In this document: positions 25,246-34,068 of the stretch, piece after piece
Position numbering within the stretch: the stretch's first letter is position 1
How the letters are laid out: each line of letters begins with the position of its first letter
NCBI RefSeq assembly: GCF_001307805.1
Contig: NZ_CP013862.1
Coordinates: 3,410,001 to 3,474,000 of the forward strand
Source: Lentibacillus amyloliquefaciens
GTDB taxonomy: Bacteria; Bacillota; Bacilli; Bacillales; Amphibacillaceae
Reading direction: 5' to 3'
Length of the DNA stretch: 64,000 nt
The notes under the pieces: model-generated
The model's input: only the letters and a program-made list of their open reading frames with translations
Told to the model about the DNA's origin: nothing
The model's database searches: none
Position numbers and translations under genes: made by a program

Positions 25246-26568
25246 ATGGCTGGTATTAAAATTGTAACGATAGGTGGCGGGTCCAGCTATACGCCGGAAC
25301 TCGTCGAGGGATTTATTAAGCGGTATGATAAATTGCCTGTCAAAGAATTATGGCTTGTTGATGTCCCCGAAGGCAAAGAAAAGCTTGAAATTGTTGGTGC
25401 ACTGGCAAAACGAATGGTTGAAGATGCGGGAGTTCCGATTGATGTTCATCTGTCATTGGATCGGCGTGAAGCCCTGCCCGGCGCTGACTTTGTTACGACA
25501 CAAATCCGAGTCGGTCAGCTGGATGCGCGTGCCAAAGATGAATCGATTCCGTTGAAATATGGCGTTATCGGGCAGGAGACCAATGGCCCGGGCGGTTTAT
25601 TTAAAGGGCTAAGAACAATCCCTGTGATTTTAGATATTTGCCGGGACATTGAAGTGCTCTGTCCTGATGCATGGTTAATTAACTTTTCAAACCCGGCCGG
25701 CATGGTAACTGAAGCTGTGTTGCGACACAGCAATATCTCCAAAACAGTTGGCTTATGCAACGTTCCGGTCGGCATGCGAATGGGTGTCGCCGAGATGCTC
25801 GATGTCGATAGTGATCGGGTGCAAATTGATTTCGCCGGATTAAATCATATGGTTTACGGCTTGAATGTTTACTTGGATGGTAAAAATATAACGGAAAATG
25901 TGCTCGAACAATTGGTAAGCGGTGAAGGTCTGACGATGAAAAACATTGTTGATTTAGGCTGGGAAAAAGATTTTATTAAAGGATTGGGTGCTTTGCCATG
26001 CCCGTATCACCGTTATTATTATCAAACAAGCAAAATGCTGGAAGCGGAACAAAAAGATTTTGCGGAAAAGGGGTCGCGCGCACAAGTCGTTCAACAGCTG
26101 GAAAAGGATTTGTTTGAACTTTATAAAAATCCTGATCTTTCGGTAAAACCGGAGCAGCTGGAAGAACGGGGCGGTGCTTACTATAGTGATGCAGCCTGCA
26201 GTTTGATCAATTCGATTTATAATGATAAACGTGATATTCAGCCGGTGAACACACGAAATAATGGCGCAATCTTAGGTCTCCCGGCTGATTCGGCGGTTGA
26301 AGTGAATTGTGTTATCACAAAAGACGGGCCGCGGCCGATTGCTGTCGGTGACTTGCCGGTCGCTGTCAGGGGGCTCATCCAACAGATCAAGTCATTTGAA
26401 CGCGTCAGTGCCGAAGCGGCTGTAACAGGCGATTATCAAAAGGCGATGCTTGCCATGACAATTAACCCGCTGGTTCCGTCTGACTCAATTGCTAAAGCTA
26501 TTCTCGATGAAATGATGGAAGCGCACCGCGATTATTTACCCCAATTTCTGAAAGCTGCTACGCCATAA
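25246..26568 (+). CDS. licH: GH4 6-phospho-beta-glucosidase (LicH-like)
   Basis: A 440-residue family 4 glycosidase, which uses NAD+ and a divalent metal and works by an oxidation-elimination mechanism. The Rossmann motif is VTIGGGSSYTPE (7-18). The metal ligands are C171 (LCNVPVG) and H201 (GLNHM). The NGPGGLFKGLRTIP stretch is typical of the phospho-beta-glucosidase branch (LicH/CelF). It lies 21 bases after the GH1 gene with AGGAGGTGA. Confidence 0.92.
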   Translation: MAGIKIVTIGGGSSYTPELVEGFIKRYDKLPVKELWLVDVPEGKEKLEIVGALAKRMVEDAGVPIDVHLSLDRREALPGADFVTTQIRVGQLDARAKDESIPLKYGVIGQETNGPGGLFKGLRTIPVILDICRDIEVLCPDAWLINFSNPAGMVTEAVLRHSNISKTVGLCNVPVGMRMGVAEMLDVDSDRVQIDFAGLNHMVYGLNVYLDGKNITENVLEQLVSGEGLTMKNIVDLGWEKDFIKGLGALPCPYHRYYYQTSKMLEAEQKDFAEKGSRAQVVQQLEKDLFELYKNPDLSVKPEQLEERGGAYYSDAACSLINSIYNDKRDIQPVNTRNNGAILGLPADSAVEVNCVITKDGPRPIAVGDLPVAVRGLIQQIKSFERVSAEAAVTGDYQKAMLAMTINPLVPSDSIAKAILDEMMEAHRDYLPQFLKAATP

Positions 26569-26612
26569 GAGAGCTTCGGAATATTAGCCGGAGCACAAGG
26601 AGAAGAAACATA

Positions 26613-28550
26613 ATGCTGAATGCCAGAATGAAAAATATATTACGTGAATTGATGGCACTGACCTCACCGATAACAGGTGATTATCTGGCCAATATCAATC
26701 AGGTCACATCACGGACAACAAGAAATGATGTGAAGAACCTGAATGCCATCATTTCGGAATACGATGCGCAAATCCATACTGTTATGGGAAAAGGTTATCA
26801 GCTTGAAATCACCGATGATCATCAATTCAGGCAGTTTCTTGGAAGCGTTTTTAATGAAGGTGTCTCAGATAACCGCCTGACTCCCAGTCTCCCTGAAGAA
26901 CGGACAGCATACTTGATTAAACGGTTCTTGCTCAGTAATAGTTATTTAAAACTGGATGATTTGGCTGATGAGATTTTCGTCAGTAAATCGACCATCCAAA
27001 ATGACTTGAAAAACGTCAAGGACGTGTTGCAAAGTTATAACATCCATCTGGAACCCAAACCAAATCATGGTTTGAAAGCTGTTGGTGACGAGCTGAAACT
27101 CAGGTTTTGCATGGCTGAATATATTTTTGACCGGTCTGAAGAATTAGGTGACAAACTGCCGGAGGAGCTTTTTTCTTCTTTGAATAAAAAAGATATGGAT
27201 GCCGTGCTTAACATAATCGTTGAGGAGATTAATGATAATGACATTACATTATCGGATATTGCCATCAACAATCTCCTGATTCATATTGTCATCGCATATA
27301 AACGGATTCGGGAAGGTTACCACGTTTCTTTGTATCATACAGATTTTGAAGAAATTGCCGAAAAGAGGGAATTTAATGTAGCCGAACGTATTGTTAAAAA
27401 AGTCCAGTCGGCATTTGGTGTCACTTTCCCGGAAGAGGAAGTTGCTTATGTCGGCATTCATTTATTGGGGACGAAAATGTTTTCAGTAACAGGTGCAAAT
27501 GACGAAAAAACAATTAGCCACCTGATTGAGCCGGATACGTATCAATTGGTGGAAGCAATCCTTACGAAGATAGAAGAGAAAATGAATTTGAAGATCAATT
27601 GGGATCAGGAATTAATCATGGCGCTTGGTCTGCATTTGAAACCCGCTATTAATCGGTACAAATATGGCATGAATATCCGTAACCCGATGCTGGATGATAT
27701 TAAACGCAATTATCCTTTGGCATATGAAGCGGGAATCATTGCCGGTCTGGCAATTGAAGAACATACCGGTTCGGAAATCAATGAAAATGAAATCGGCTAT
27801 TTGGCATTGCACATCGGTGCGGCTATGGAACGCCGCAAAATGGAGGATGGTCCTAAGCGTTGTTTAATCGTCTGTGCGTCCGGTATTGGCAGTGCCCGTT
27901 TGCTGTATTATCGGATTAAGTCAAAGTTTGAAGGCAAATTGGATGTTATCGGAACAACTGAATATTACAAACTGGACGAATTTGATATGGACAACATTGA
28001 TTTTATTATCAGTTCCGTACCGATACGGGCAAATATTTCGATACCGGTCATTGAAGTGAATTCTATCCTTGGCAAGCAGGATATCGAGAATATCGAATCA
28101 TTCCTTATTGAACATGAGCAATCGATTCATGAATATTTTCAGCCTGAACTGCTGCATTTCAGGAAGAGTTTCGATTCCAAAGAAGATGTACTGCAGTTTA
28201 TGTGTGGTTATTTACATGAAAAAGGCTTGATTGATGATGAATTTCTTGATGCCATATACGAGCGGGAAAAAGTTGCCCCCACCGCTTATGGCAACCTTGT
28301 GGCTATCCCTCACCCAATTTCACCACAATCGGACGAGACGTTTTTGTCCGTCTGTACGCTGGAATATCCGATTAAATGGGAAGACCAGCCGGTACAATTT
28401 GTCTGTGTGCTAAGTGTTAAACGAAACAGCATGGAAGATTTGCAGTCAATGTATGAATTGCTTGGCCAAATAATTGATAGCCCGGCTCTAGTTCAAAACT
28501 TGATCAAAGCAGAATCATACGATGAGTTTTTGAAAGTATTGCTGCGTTAA
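26613..28550 (+). CDS. licR: LicR-type PRD transcription activator
   Basis: A 645-residue BglG/LicR-like regulator, close in length to B. subtilis LicR (641). N-terminal helix-turn-helix domains (YLANINQVTSRTTRNDVKNL; LADEIFVSKSTIQNDLKNV) precede two PRDs with conserved histidines (VGIHLLGTKM, ALGLHLKPAINRYKYGM, YLALHIGAAMERR). An EIIB-like domain (RCLIVCASGIGSARLL) and an EIIA domain (PTAYGNLVAIPHPI) follow. It activates the lic genes in response to PTS flux. Unlike B. subtilis, where licR is upstream, it is the last gene here. Confidence 0.9.
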   Translation: MLNARMKNILRELMALTSPITGDYLANINQVTSRTTRNDVKNLNAIISEYDAQIHTVMGKGYQLEITDDHQFRQFLGSVFNEGVSDNRLTPSLPEERTAYLIKRFLLSNSYLKLDDLADEIFVSKSTIQNDLKNVKDVLQSYNIHLEPKPNHGLKAVGDELKLRFCMAEYIFDRSEELGDKLPEELFSSLNKKDMDAVLNIIVEEINDNDITLSDIAINNLLIHIVIAYKRIREGYHVSLYHTDFEEIAEKREFNVAERIVKKVQSAFGVTFPEEEVAYVGIHLLGTKMFSVTGANDEKTISHLIEPDTYQLVEAILTKIEEKMNLKINWDQELIMALGLHLKPAINRYKYGMNIRNPMLDDIKRNYPLAYEAGIIAGLAIEEHTGSEINENEIGYLALHIGAAMERRKMEDGPKRCLIVCASGIGSARLLYYRIKSKFEGKLDVIGTTEYYKLDEFDMDNIDFIISSVPIRANISIPVIEVNSILGKQDIENIESFLIEHEQSIHEYFQPELLHFRKSFDSKEDVLQFMCGYLHEKGLIDDEFLDAIYEREKVAPTAYGNLVAIPHPISPQSDETFLSVCTLEYPIKWEDQPVQFVCVLSVKRNSMEDLQSMYELLGQIIDSPALVQNLIKAESYDEFLKVLLR

Positions 28551-28642
28551 ATAAACTGTCAGGACGGCTACTCCGTTTCAAGGTAGATTGGAATCGTTCC
28601 CTCACCACTATGTATATCTGACTCCCCGCAGATGATTGCCTT

Positions 28643-28914
28643 AACAACTGCAACGCTTTTACATCAAGTGTTTTTATGAACCGGACAAAGGCTTAAATCC
28701 AACTGCCGTTAAAGCTTACCGCACCGTCTTCGTTCTGTTCATTTTTGTCGGTGCAACAGTGCCGCTGGATGTGATCTGGACGCTGGCAGACGTCTTGAAT
28801 GGTCTCATGGCAGCACCCAACCTGATCGGCTTGCTTGGGTTGTCAGGTGTCATCGTTTATGAAACAAAGCGCTTCCAGAAAAAGGCGAAGGAAGAAAGCA
28901 AAAAAGCATCATAA
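28643..28914 (+). pseudogene. C-terminal remnant of a sodium:alanine symporter (AGCS)
   Basis: Without any start, the frame reads [14 protein letters not shown], then [22 protein letters not shown] and [19 protein letters not shown], then a Lys/Glu-rich tail. This is the last two helices of an AGCS-type amino-acid symporter. A stop codon lies just upstream and the first 350 or so residues are missing. The terminator at 28927-28965 is still present. Confidence 0.7.
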
Positions 28915-28926
28915 GTTTTGCAGGAA

Positions 28927-28965
28927 CACTCCCCGTTTATCACGTGAACGGGGAGTGCTTTTTTG
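28927..28965 (+). terminator. terminator after the AGCS remnant
   Basis: ACTCCCCGTT/AACGGGGAGT stem of 10 bp, followed by GCTTTTTTG. Confidence 0.85.
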
Positions 28966-29251
28966 TCCGGCTGGGCGCATGAGAGGGCGGGCTCACGGGC
29001 TCTGCGCGGTGGGCATGTTTGGAACGGAGCGCATGCGCTGCACAAAATTGGCGGACTACGCGAAATCTGGGGAACACCGCGCGAAACACAGATATTCCAT
29101 CGCTGCTACTCGAAAGCTCCTCCGTAAACTACCCTTGCGTTACAATCCCTCGCTTACTTAACGATAGGAAACGGTCATTTAGATACACGACACGGTGTGG
29201 TAGAATTAACTTGAGAATATTTTGAACGTGCGGCAGAGGGGGCGGCGTTTC

Positions 29252-32200
29252 ATGGATCATGAAAATTTTAGGTCAAAACAGCGAATCGTCAAGGAAGAGC
29301 TGGAGCAGCTTGAAGAGGCGCAGTACATATCATCTGAAGTATCCCAACAAGTTGTTGAGGCGCATGATCGGTATTATGCCGATCTTAAACAACAGGAAGC
29401 GGAAAAAGAGAGAGGGGAGATGGCGATCCAAGAAGAAGAACAGTCCCCTGAAATTCCGGAAACGAAGCCGGTTAAACAAAAGAAAACATTATCAGCAAAA
29501 GAAGTACGGGATCGCAATATTACCTGGTCATTGAATCTTGGGGTCGTGCTGCTCTTGATTGGCGGTTTGGTACTTGCGACAAGTACGTGGGAAACGCTTG
29601 CCAATTGGATGAAATCGGGATCAATTGCGCTTGTCTCTCTCTTGTTTTTCGGTCTTGCCGTGTTTACGATGCGAATATTGAAAATCGAAAAAACAGCATT
29701 CGCTTTTTATGTGCTTGGCGGCTTGTTTTTGCCAATAACGATTCTGTCGGTCGGCTATTTTGAATTGCTCGGTTCCTATTTTTCATTTGCCGGTGACGGT
29801 CGTTATTTATTCGGGGCTGCGGGAAGTCTCATCATACTGCCAATCTATCTTCAGCTTGCTGATAAACTGTCATCACGGCTGTTTGTCTGGTTTTCCTATA
29901 TTACAGTGACAGTTTTAGCAGGATTTTTATTGGCGGCGCTGTATTTGCCGGCAGATGGCTTTTACCTTGGCATCATGCTGTTTAATGCATTCCTTCTGTT
30001 TATATACAGCCGGTTGAGGGACAATCAGCGCATCGAGTTGTTTATGAAGGAATTTGTTCCTTATATCCAATGCAGTATGATCCTTTCGACCTTGCTGATG
30101 CTTATTTTCTATAATCATGAATTATTGTATGGCTTTAATTTGCTGATCACGGCGATACTTTATTTTGCCATGATTTATGTCGCGGAGCATAAGGAATATA
30201 GCTTTGTCTTCAGTGCCATGCTGGTTTATGGTGCATACCAGCTGATCGAGTTCTCTGCTGTAGAGGAGACGGGGCCAATTGTTTATGCGTTGTTGGGCTT
30301 TGTCTTTCTGACGATTCCAAAAGTCATTGACGATGATCATGCGTTAAAACGAATTTTTCGTTATACAAGTGCTGTGGTGTCGGCGTGTGCATTTTTGTAC
30401 ATCAGTTTCGAGGGACTCGTTCTGAGAATGAATGAGCTCTCGGTTATCATGCTGCTGGCATATGTCCTGATCGCATTGAATTTCGCATTTCTTACCAACA
30501 TGACAAAACGGCGTTTATTTGCTTATTTGAGTCCTGTATTTTTGATGAGTGCCTTCTATGAAATGGCTTTGTTTAGCCGGGAGTGGTTCGGTTATGACGG
30601 ATTGATGCTGCCGCTGTTTGTCATGGGGCTGATTCTCTATGGCGTTTTTGGCTGCTTGATCAAAACACCTTTTTTCCAAAGGATGAAGGCAAGTTCACGG
30701 GATGTCGGCGGCATTGTGATGCTGCTTGCTGTTTTGGCGGATTTTGTCGTTATGAACTTATGGCAGACAGGCACGATGCTGCTGTTGATAAGCATAACTG
30801 CTTTGCTTACGGCACGCTATGAGGGAAGAATTGTTTTAGCAAAAAGTGCTACGTGGATTCATGCCGCATCATTGGGTCTTTCTGTCATGATGTTCTATGC
30901 AGCTGCGGACGGGGGAAGTGCTATATACGATAATAATCCATTCCAAGCGGAGAGCTTTGTTTTGGCGGGGCTTGTTGTTCTTTTGGCAAGCTTTGGATGG
31001 CAGCGCGTCAATCAAACTGTTTTTGCGGAACATGCATTTTTCGCAGCTTTCGGTTTCTACGGGCTTGGTATGTGGCAGGCATTCAGCTTTGACGTTGATG
31101 CTGTCATGCGTGCGGTGATCATGCTGGGTGGGGTGGCCATGGCTTATTTGCTTTACCGGAAAACAAAGTGGATGGCCGTAACGTACGTTGTCAGCGGTAT
31201 TTCCCTATTGTTGTATATAACCGCGCTTATCGCACTTCATTCGGAAATGGGTATTGAATCGGAGCTTTTCCAGTCACTGCAATTTGTATTGGGCGCACTT
31301 CTGCTGCTGGCTGCCGGCGTCCTGGCCGGAAAGTATGATGCTAATCTAAGGAAAAGTTTTGGGTGGGCAGGACATCTTTTCTTGCCGCTTGCTCTACTTG
31401 TCAGTTTACTCTTTTTTGAGGAAACAACAGTCTGGGCATTTTTCATGGCGGCTGTCGTTTATGCGATAAGTCTTCGCTTTGTGCAAGCGGAATGGCTGGT
31501 TTTAAGCTTTTTATATGGCTGTTTCACGGCAGTTTGGATTGGAATGGTTCAATGGTTTGTTTTGCTGGAACTGGCAGAACCGATTCCATATGCGGCGCTC
31601 TTGACGAGTATCATGCTTGCTGTCGGGTGGTATGTCAGTCAACCGGCATGGACGAGACGGATGGCGTTTTACGTTGTGCCTTTTTCCGTGTTTGGCATGT
31701 TCCTGTTCACGCTTGTGCCGGACTTTGATGGGACGCTATTTGGTGTGACATTGCTTTATGCTGTCGTGACGCTGTTTATGATGCATCAGGAACAATGGAA
31801 TCTGTTTAGTGTCTTTCCGCTTGTGCTTGTCTATCGGGTTTTATGGCTGTATGACGGGGCGGTTCTATCACCGGAATATGTCATGCAGTTCAGGCTTGTT
31901 GTGTTTGCCGGTGTGCTTCTGGCGGCCGGATTGCTTATGTACACGGTTGTCTATCAGGAGCAAAGGAATCGGGATATACCGGTCAAGCTGGATTGGTATT
32001 CGGTTGTCGGTTTTGCTGCGCTGTTGAGCTTATATGACGTTCCGGCAGAAGCATTATGGGCAAAACTGCTGCCCGGACTGCTCGTTTCTCTGTTTGTGGT
32101 ATTACAGCGAAAACGTATGCCATATGTACCGGCAAAATGGGCTGTTTTCGGTGCATGTGTCTATTTGCTCGAGCCTTATTATGTACTGCTTGGCAATCTG

Positions 32201-32674
32201 CAAACACCGGATTTAATCGAACGGGAATTGTATGTGCTGCCATGGGTGGCTGCCGTTATTTTCTTGAAAGTAGTCTCAGGCAGAAAGTATACAAGACTTG
32301 TTAACTATATCCAATGGGCGATTCTTGTCATTGTATCACTTCTGCTGATTCAGGACGGTCTGGCAAGTTCGACGATTTATGACGCATTGATTGTCGGCGG
32401 GCTTTCCCTCGCCTCGATGCTTGGGGGGATGATTTATCAACGAAAGGCATTCTTCTTTGTCGGTGCAGGTGTATTGCTGTTGAACGTTTTTCTGCAAACT
32501 CAGGACTACTGGGGGAATCTGCCATGGTGGGCGTACCTCCTGATTGCAGGCTCCATTTTAATCGCGGTGGCAAGCTATAATGAATGGCACAAACAAAAAA
32601 CAGCAGACGGCAAAACAACAATGGCCTCCAAGTTTTATCAAAACGTTTTGCAGAAGATTAAGCGGTGGGAATAA
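29252..32674 (+). CDS. very large polytopic membrane protein (DUF2157/SCO7613-like)
   Basis: About 1140 residues. Residues 1-85 are a charged, coiled-coil-like cytoplasmic region (KQRIVKEELEQLEEAQYISSE), then a short Pro/Lys linker. From about residue 95 to near the C-terminus there is an almost continuous series of hydrophobic helices, some thirty by eye, separated by very short loops. The extreme C-terminus is basic. This resembles the DUF2157-type giant membrane proteins of Bacilli, whose function is unknown. ATG 29252 is chosen because AGAGGGGGCGG lies upstream; GTG/TTG alternatives further upstream lack one. It is monocistronic. Confidence 0.75.
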   Translation: MDHENFRSKQRIVKEELEQLEEAQYISSEVSQQVVEAHDRYYADLKQQEAEKERGEMAIQEEEQSPEIPETKPVKQKKTLSAKEVRDRNITWSLNLGVVLLLIGGLVLATSTWETLANWMKSGSIALVSLLFFGLAVFTMRILKIEKTAFAFYVLGGLFLPITILSVGYFELLGSYFSFAGDGRYLFGAAGSLIILPIYLQLADKLSSRLFVWFSYITVTVLAGFLLAALYLPADGFYLGIMLFNAFLLFIYSRLRDNQRIELFMKEFVPYIQCSMILSTLLMLIFYNHELLYGFNLLITAILYFAMIYVAEHKEYSFVFSAMLVYGAYQLIEFSAVEETGPIVYALLGFVFLTIPKVIDDDHALKRIFRYTSAVVSACAFLYISFEGLVLRMNELSVIMLLAYVLIALNFAFLTNMTKRRLFAYLSPVFLMSAFYEMALFSREWFGYDGLMLPLFVMGLILYGVFGCLIKTPFFQRMKASSRDVGGIVMLLAVLADFVVMNLWQTGTMLLLISITALLTARYEGRIVLAKSATWIHAASLGLSVMMFYAAADGGSAIYDNNPFQAESFVLAGLVVLLASFGWQRVNQTVFAEHAFFAAFGFYGLGMWQAFSFDVDAVMRAVIMLGGVAMAYLLYRKTKWMAVTYVVSGISLLLYITALIALHSEMGIESELFQSLQFVLGALLLLAAGVLAGKYDANLRKSFGWAGHLFLPLALLVSLLFFEETTVWAFFMAAVVYAISLRFVQAEWLVLSFLYGCFTAVWIGMVQWFVLLELAEPIPYAALLTSIMLAVGWYVSQPAWTRRMAFYVVPFSVFGMFLFTLVPDFDGTLFGVTLLYAVVTLFMMHQEQWNLFSVFPLVLVYRVLWLYDGAVLSPEYVMQFRLVVFAGVLLAAGLLMYTVVYQEQRNRDIPVKLDWYSVVGFAALLSLYDVPAEALWAKLLPGLLVSLFVVLQRKRMPYVPAKWAVFGACVYLLEPYYVLLGNLQTPDLIERELYVLPWVAAVIFLKVVSGRKYTRLVNYIQWAILVIVSLLLIQDGLASSTIYDALIVGGLSLASMLGGMIYQRKAFFFVGAGVLLLNVFLQTQDYWGNLPWWAYLLIAGSILIAVASYNEWHKQKTADGKTTMASKFYQNVLQKIKRWE

Positions 32675-33051
32675 AGGTGTGGGACAGCCTCCTTGGACCG
32701 GGCAGACGGAGATTAAGGCTGCCGCTGCCCCTTGAGTCACATTTAACGCTGCTGTCCTATGTGGGCCCGTTATTAAGGTGGGGGATCAACTGCCAGTAAA
32801 TGAGGAAAAAGCTGCCCAATGACATGCTGAAATTGCCGGTGAGTGCGTGAGTGCCTTTGGAAAATTTCTAGAAATTGAATTGGATGGCATCCCTTTTTTA
32901 GACGGAAGTAAATGGAGGCATGGCATGCTTTGTAGGTAATCCTTATGGGCAAAAACAATCCTATTCCGGGATGGCAGCGTCCTCGGCAGAGCAAAAGCGG
33001 TCCGGGCAGCATGTCATGCCAATACGATTAACCTTCTCCCAATTACCTTTT
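32675..33051. other. gene-free stretch carrying a dispersed repeat
   Basis: I find no gene here. The stretch contains one copy of a 27-bp sequence (32776-32802) that recurs at 44748-44774, and otherwise unremarkable sequence. The minus-strand yqhG ends at its right side; a clear terminator for it is not evident. Confidence 0.5.
32776..32802 (+). repeat. 27-bp dispersed repeat, copy 1
   Basis: It begins AGGTGGGGGATCAACTGCC and differs by one base in 27 from 44748-44774. In this copy the pairing partner of the G-rich arm is not preserved. Confidence 0.75.
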
Positions 33052-34050
33052 TCACCGGGTTATCTCAGGCTGTTTGTTTTTTGTGTCCCCGCTTTGATTG
33101 TTGGCTTTGAAGAAGTTTTTCGTGATTGGGTTGTAATAAAGCGTCAGTCGTTTTTGATTCCCTCTGAACTGATGGTTTATCGTATACTCTAATAGTGGGA
33201 TGAAATAAAGAATGGCGTTTTCGAGATTGATTTTCATTTCGCCATTTGCTTTGTTATAGATTTCATTGAGCTGTTTGTCACGTTCGAGTTTGGTTGTTTC
33301 TATTTTATTGTAGATTTCCTGCTGCTTTTCCTCACTTAAGCCTTTTCGGTTCGCACGTTTATCATTTTCGGCGATAAGTGCATCATAATAATGATTGATC
33401 CGATCGATATCCTTAGCAATTTGCTGTTCATCGATTTGTGCACTTTTCTGTTGTTCTCCTTTTTCCCTGATATGTGCCGTTGCTTTTTGGAGTGCGCTTG
33501 CCATGTCAAGACTAACCGGGATAGGATAGGCGTATGAAGTTTGTTGCTGGTACATAATGTGATGTTGTTTTTGTTTCATCACAGGATCAATTTCATTTAT
33601 CAGCATGTTGATCCAAATTTGGTCCGTCGTTTCCGTTACTTCATCCGAGACAATTTCGATATGGTATTGAAAAACAGTCCAAATGCCAAACACGGGTTTT
33701 TCGGCTTCGATTGCTATTTTGCCTTGTTCGTCTTGTAAGAACGCTTCAATCTTTTTCTGCGGGTTCCCGAGTTCCAGCCGGTCTATCTCGGCATATCGTA
33801 ATGCCGTTGTTGCTTTTTCATGAATAATGCTCAACAATTGTTCCAGTATATAACTTCCAAAGGTGACAAATTCGGAGTCCGGATTTTCCTGGGCAACTTC
33901 AAAATCAAAGGAAAGCATGAGCTCTGTCTTATTCTGAAAATAGGGTGCGTAGTCTTCCGGGATGAGTACATGGCACAAAGCATATTCAACCGGCATGACC
34001 ACTCCGCCGAGATTTTCTACAGTTTCTGTTACAAATTGCTGCAGTTGCAT
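33052..34050 (-). CDS. yqhG: YqhG family protein
   Basis: A 332-residue soluble protein. The N-terminal 200 residues (QFVTETVENLGGVVMPVEYALCHVLIPEDY) match the B. subtilis YqhG family. Residues 205-285 are highly charged and probably coiled coil. The C-terminal part (LYYNPITKNFF) also fits. Its function is unknown. It lies 18 bases after the SNF2 helicase gene and behind GAGGTGAT, so the two are one operon. The same yqhH-yqhG pairing occurs in B. subtilis beside the glycine-cleavage genes, which are absent here. Confidence 0.8.
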   Translation of the reverse strand: MQLQQFVTETVENLGGVVMPVEYALCHVLIPEDYAPYFQNKTELMLSFDFEVAQENPDSEFVTFGSYILEQLLSIIHEKATTALRYAEIDRLELGNPQKKIEAFLQDEQGKIAIEAEKPVFGIWTVFQYHIEIVSDEVTETTDQIWINMLINEIDPVMKQKQHHIMYQQQTSYAYPIPVSLDMASALQKATAHIREKGEQQKSAQIDEQQIAKDIDRINHYYDALIAENDKRANRKGLSEEKQQEIYNKIETTKLERDKQLNEIYNKANGEMKINLENAILYFIPLLEYTINHQFRGNQKRLTLYYNPITKNFFKANNQSGDTKNKQPEITR

Positions 34051-34068
34051 GCTGGACTATCACCTCGC

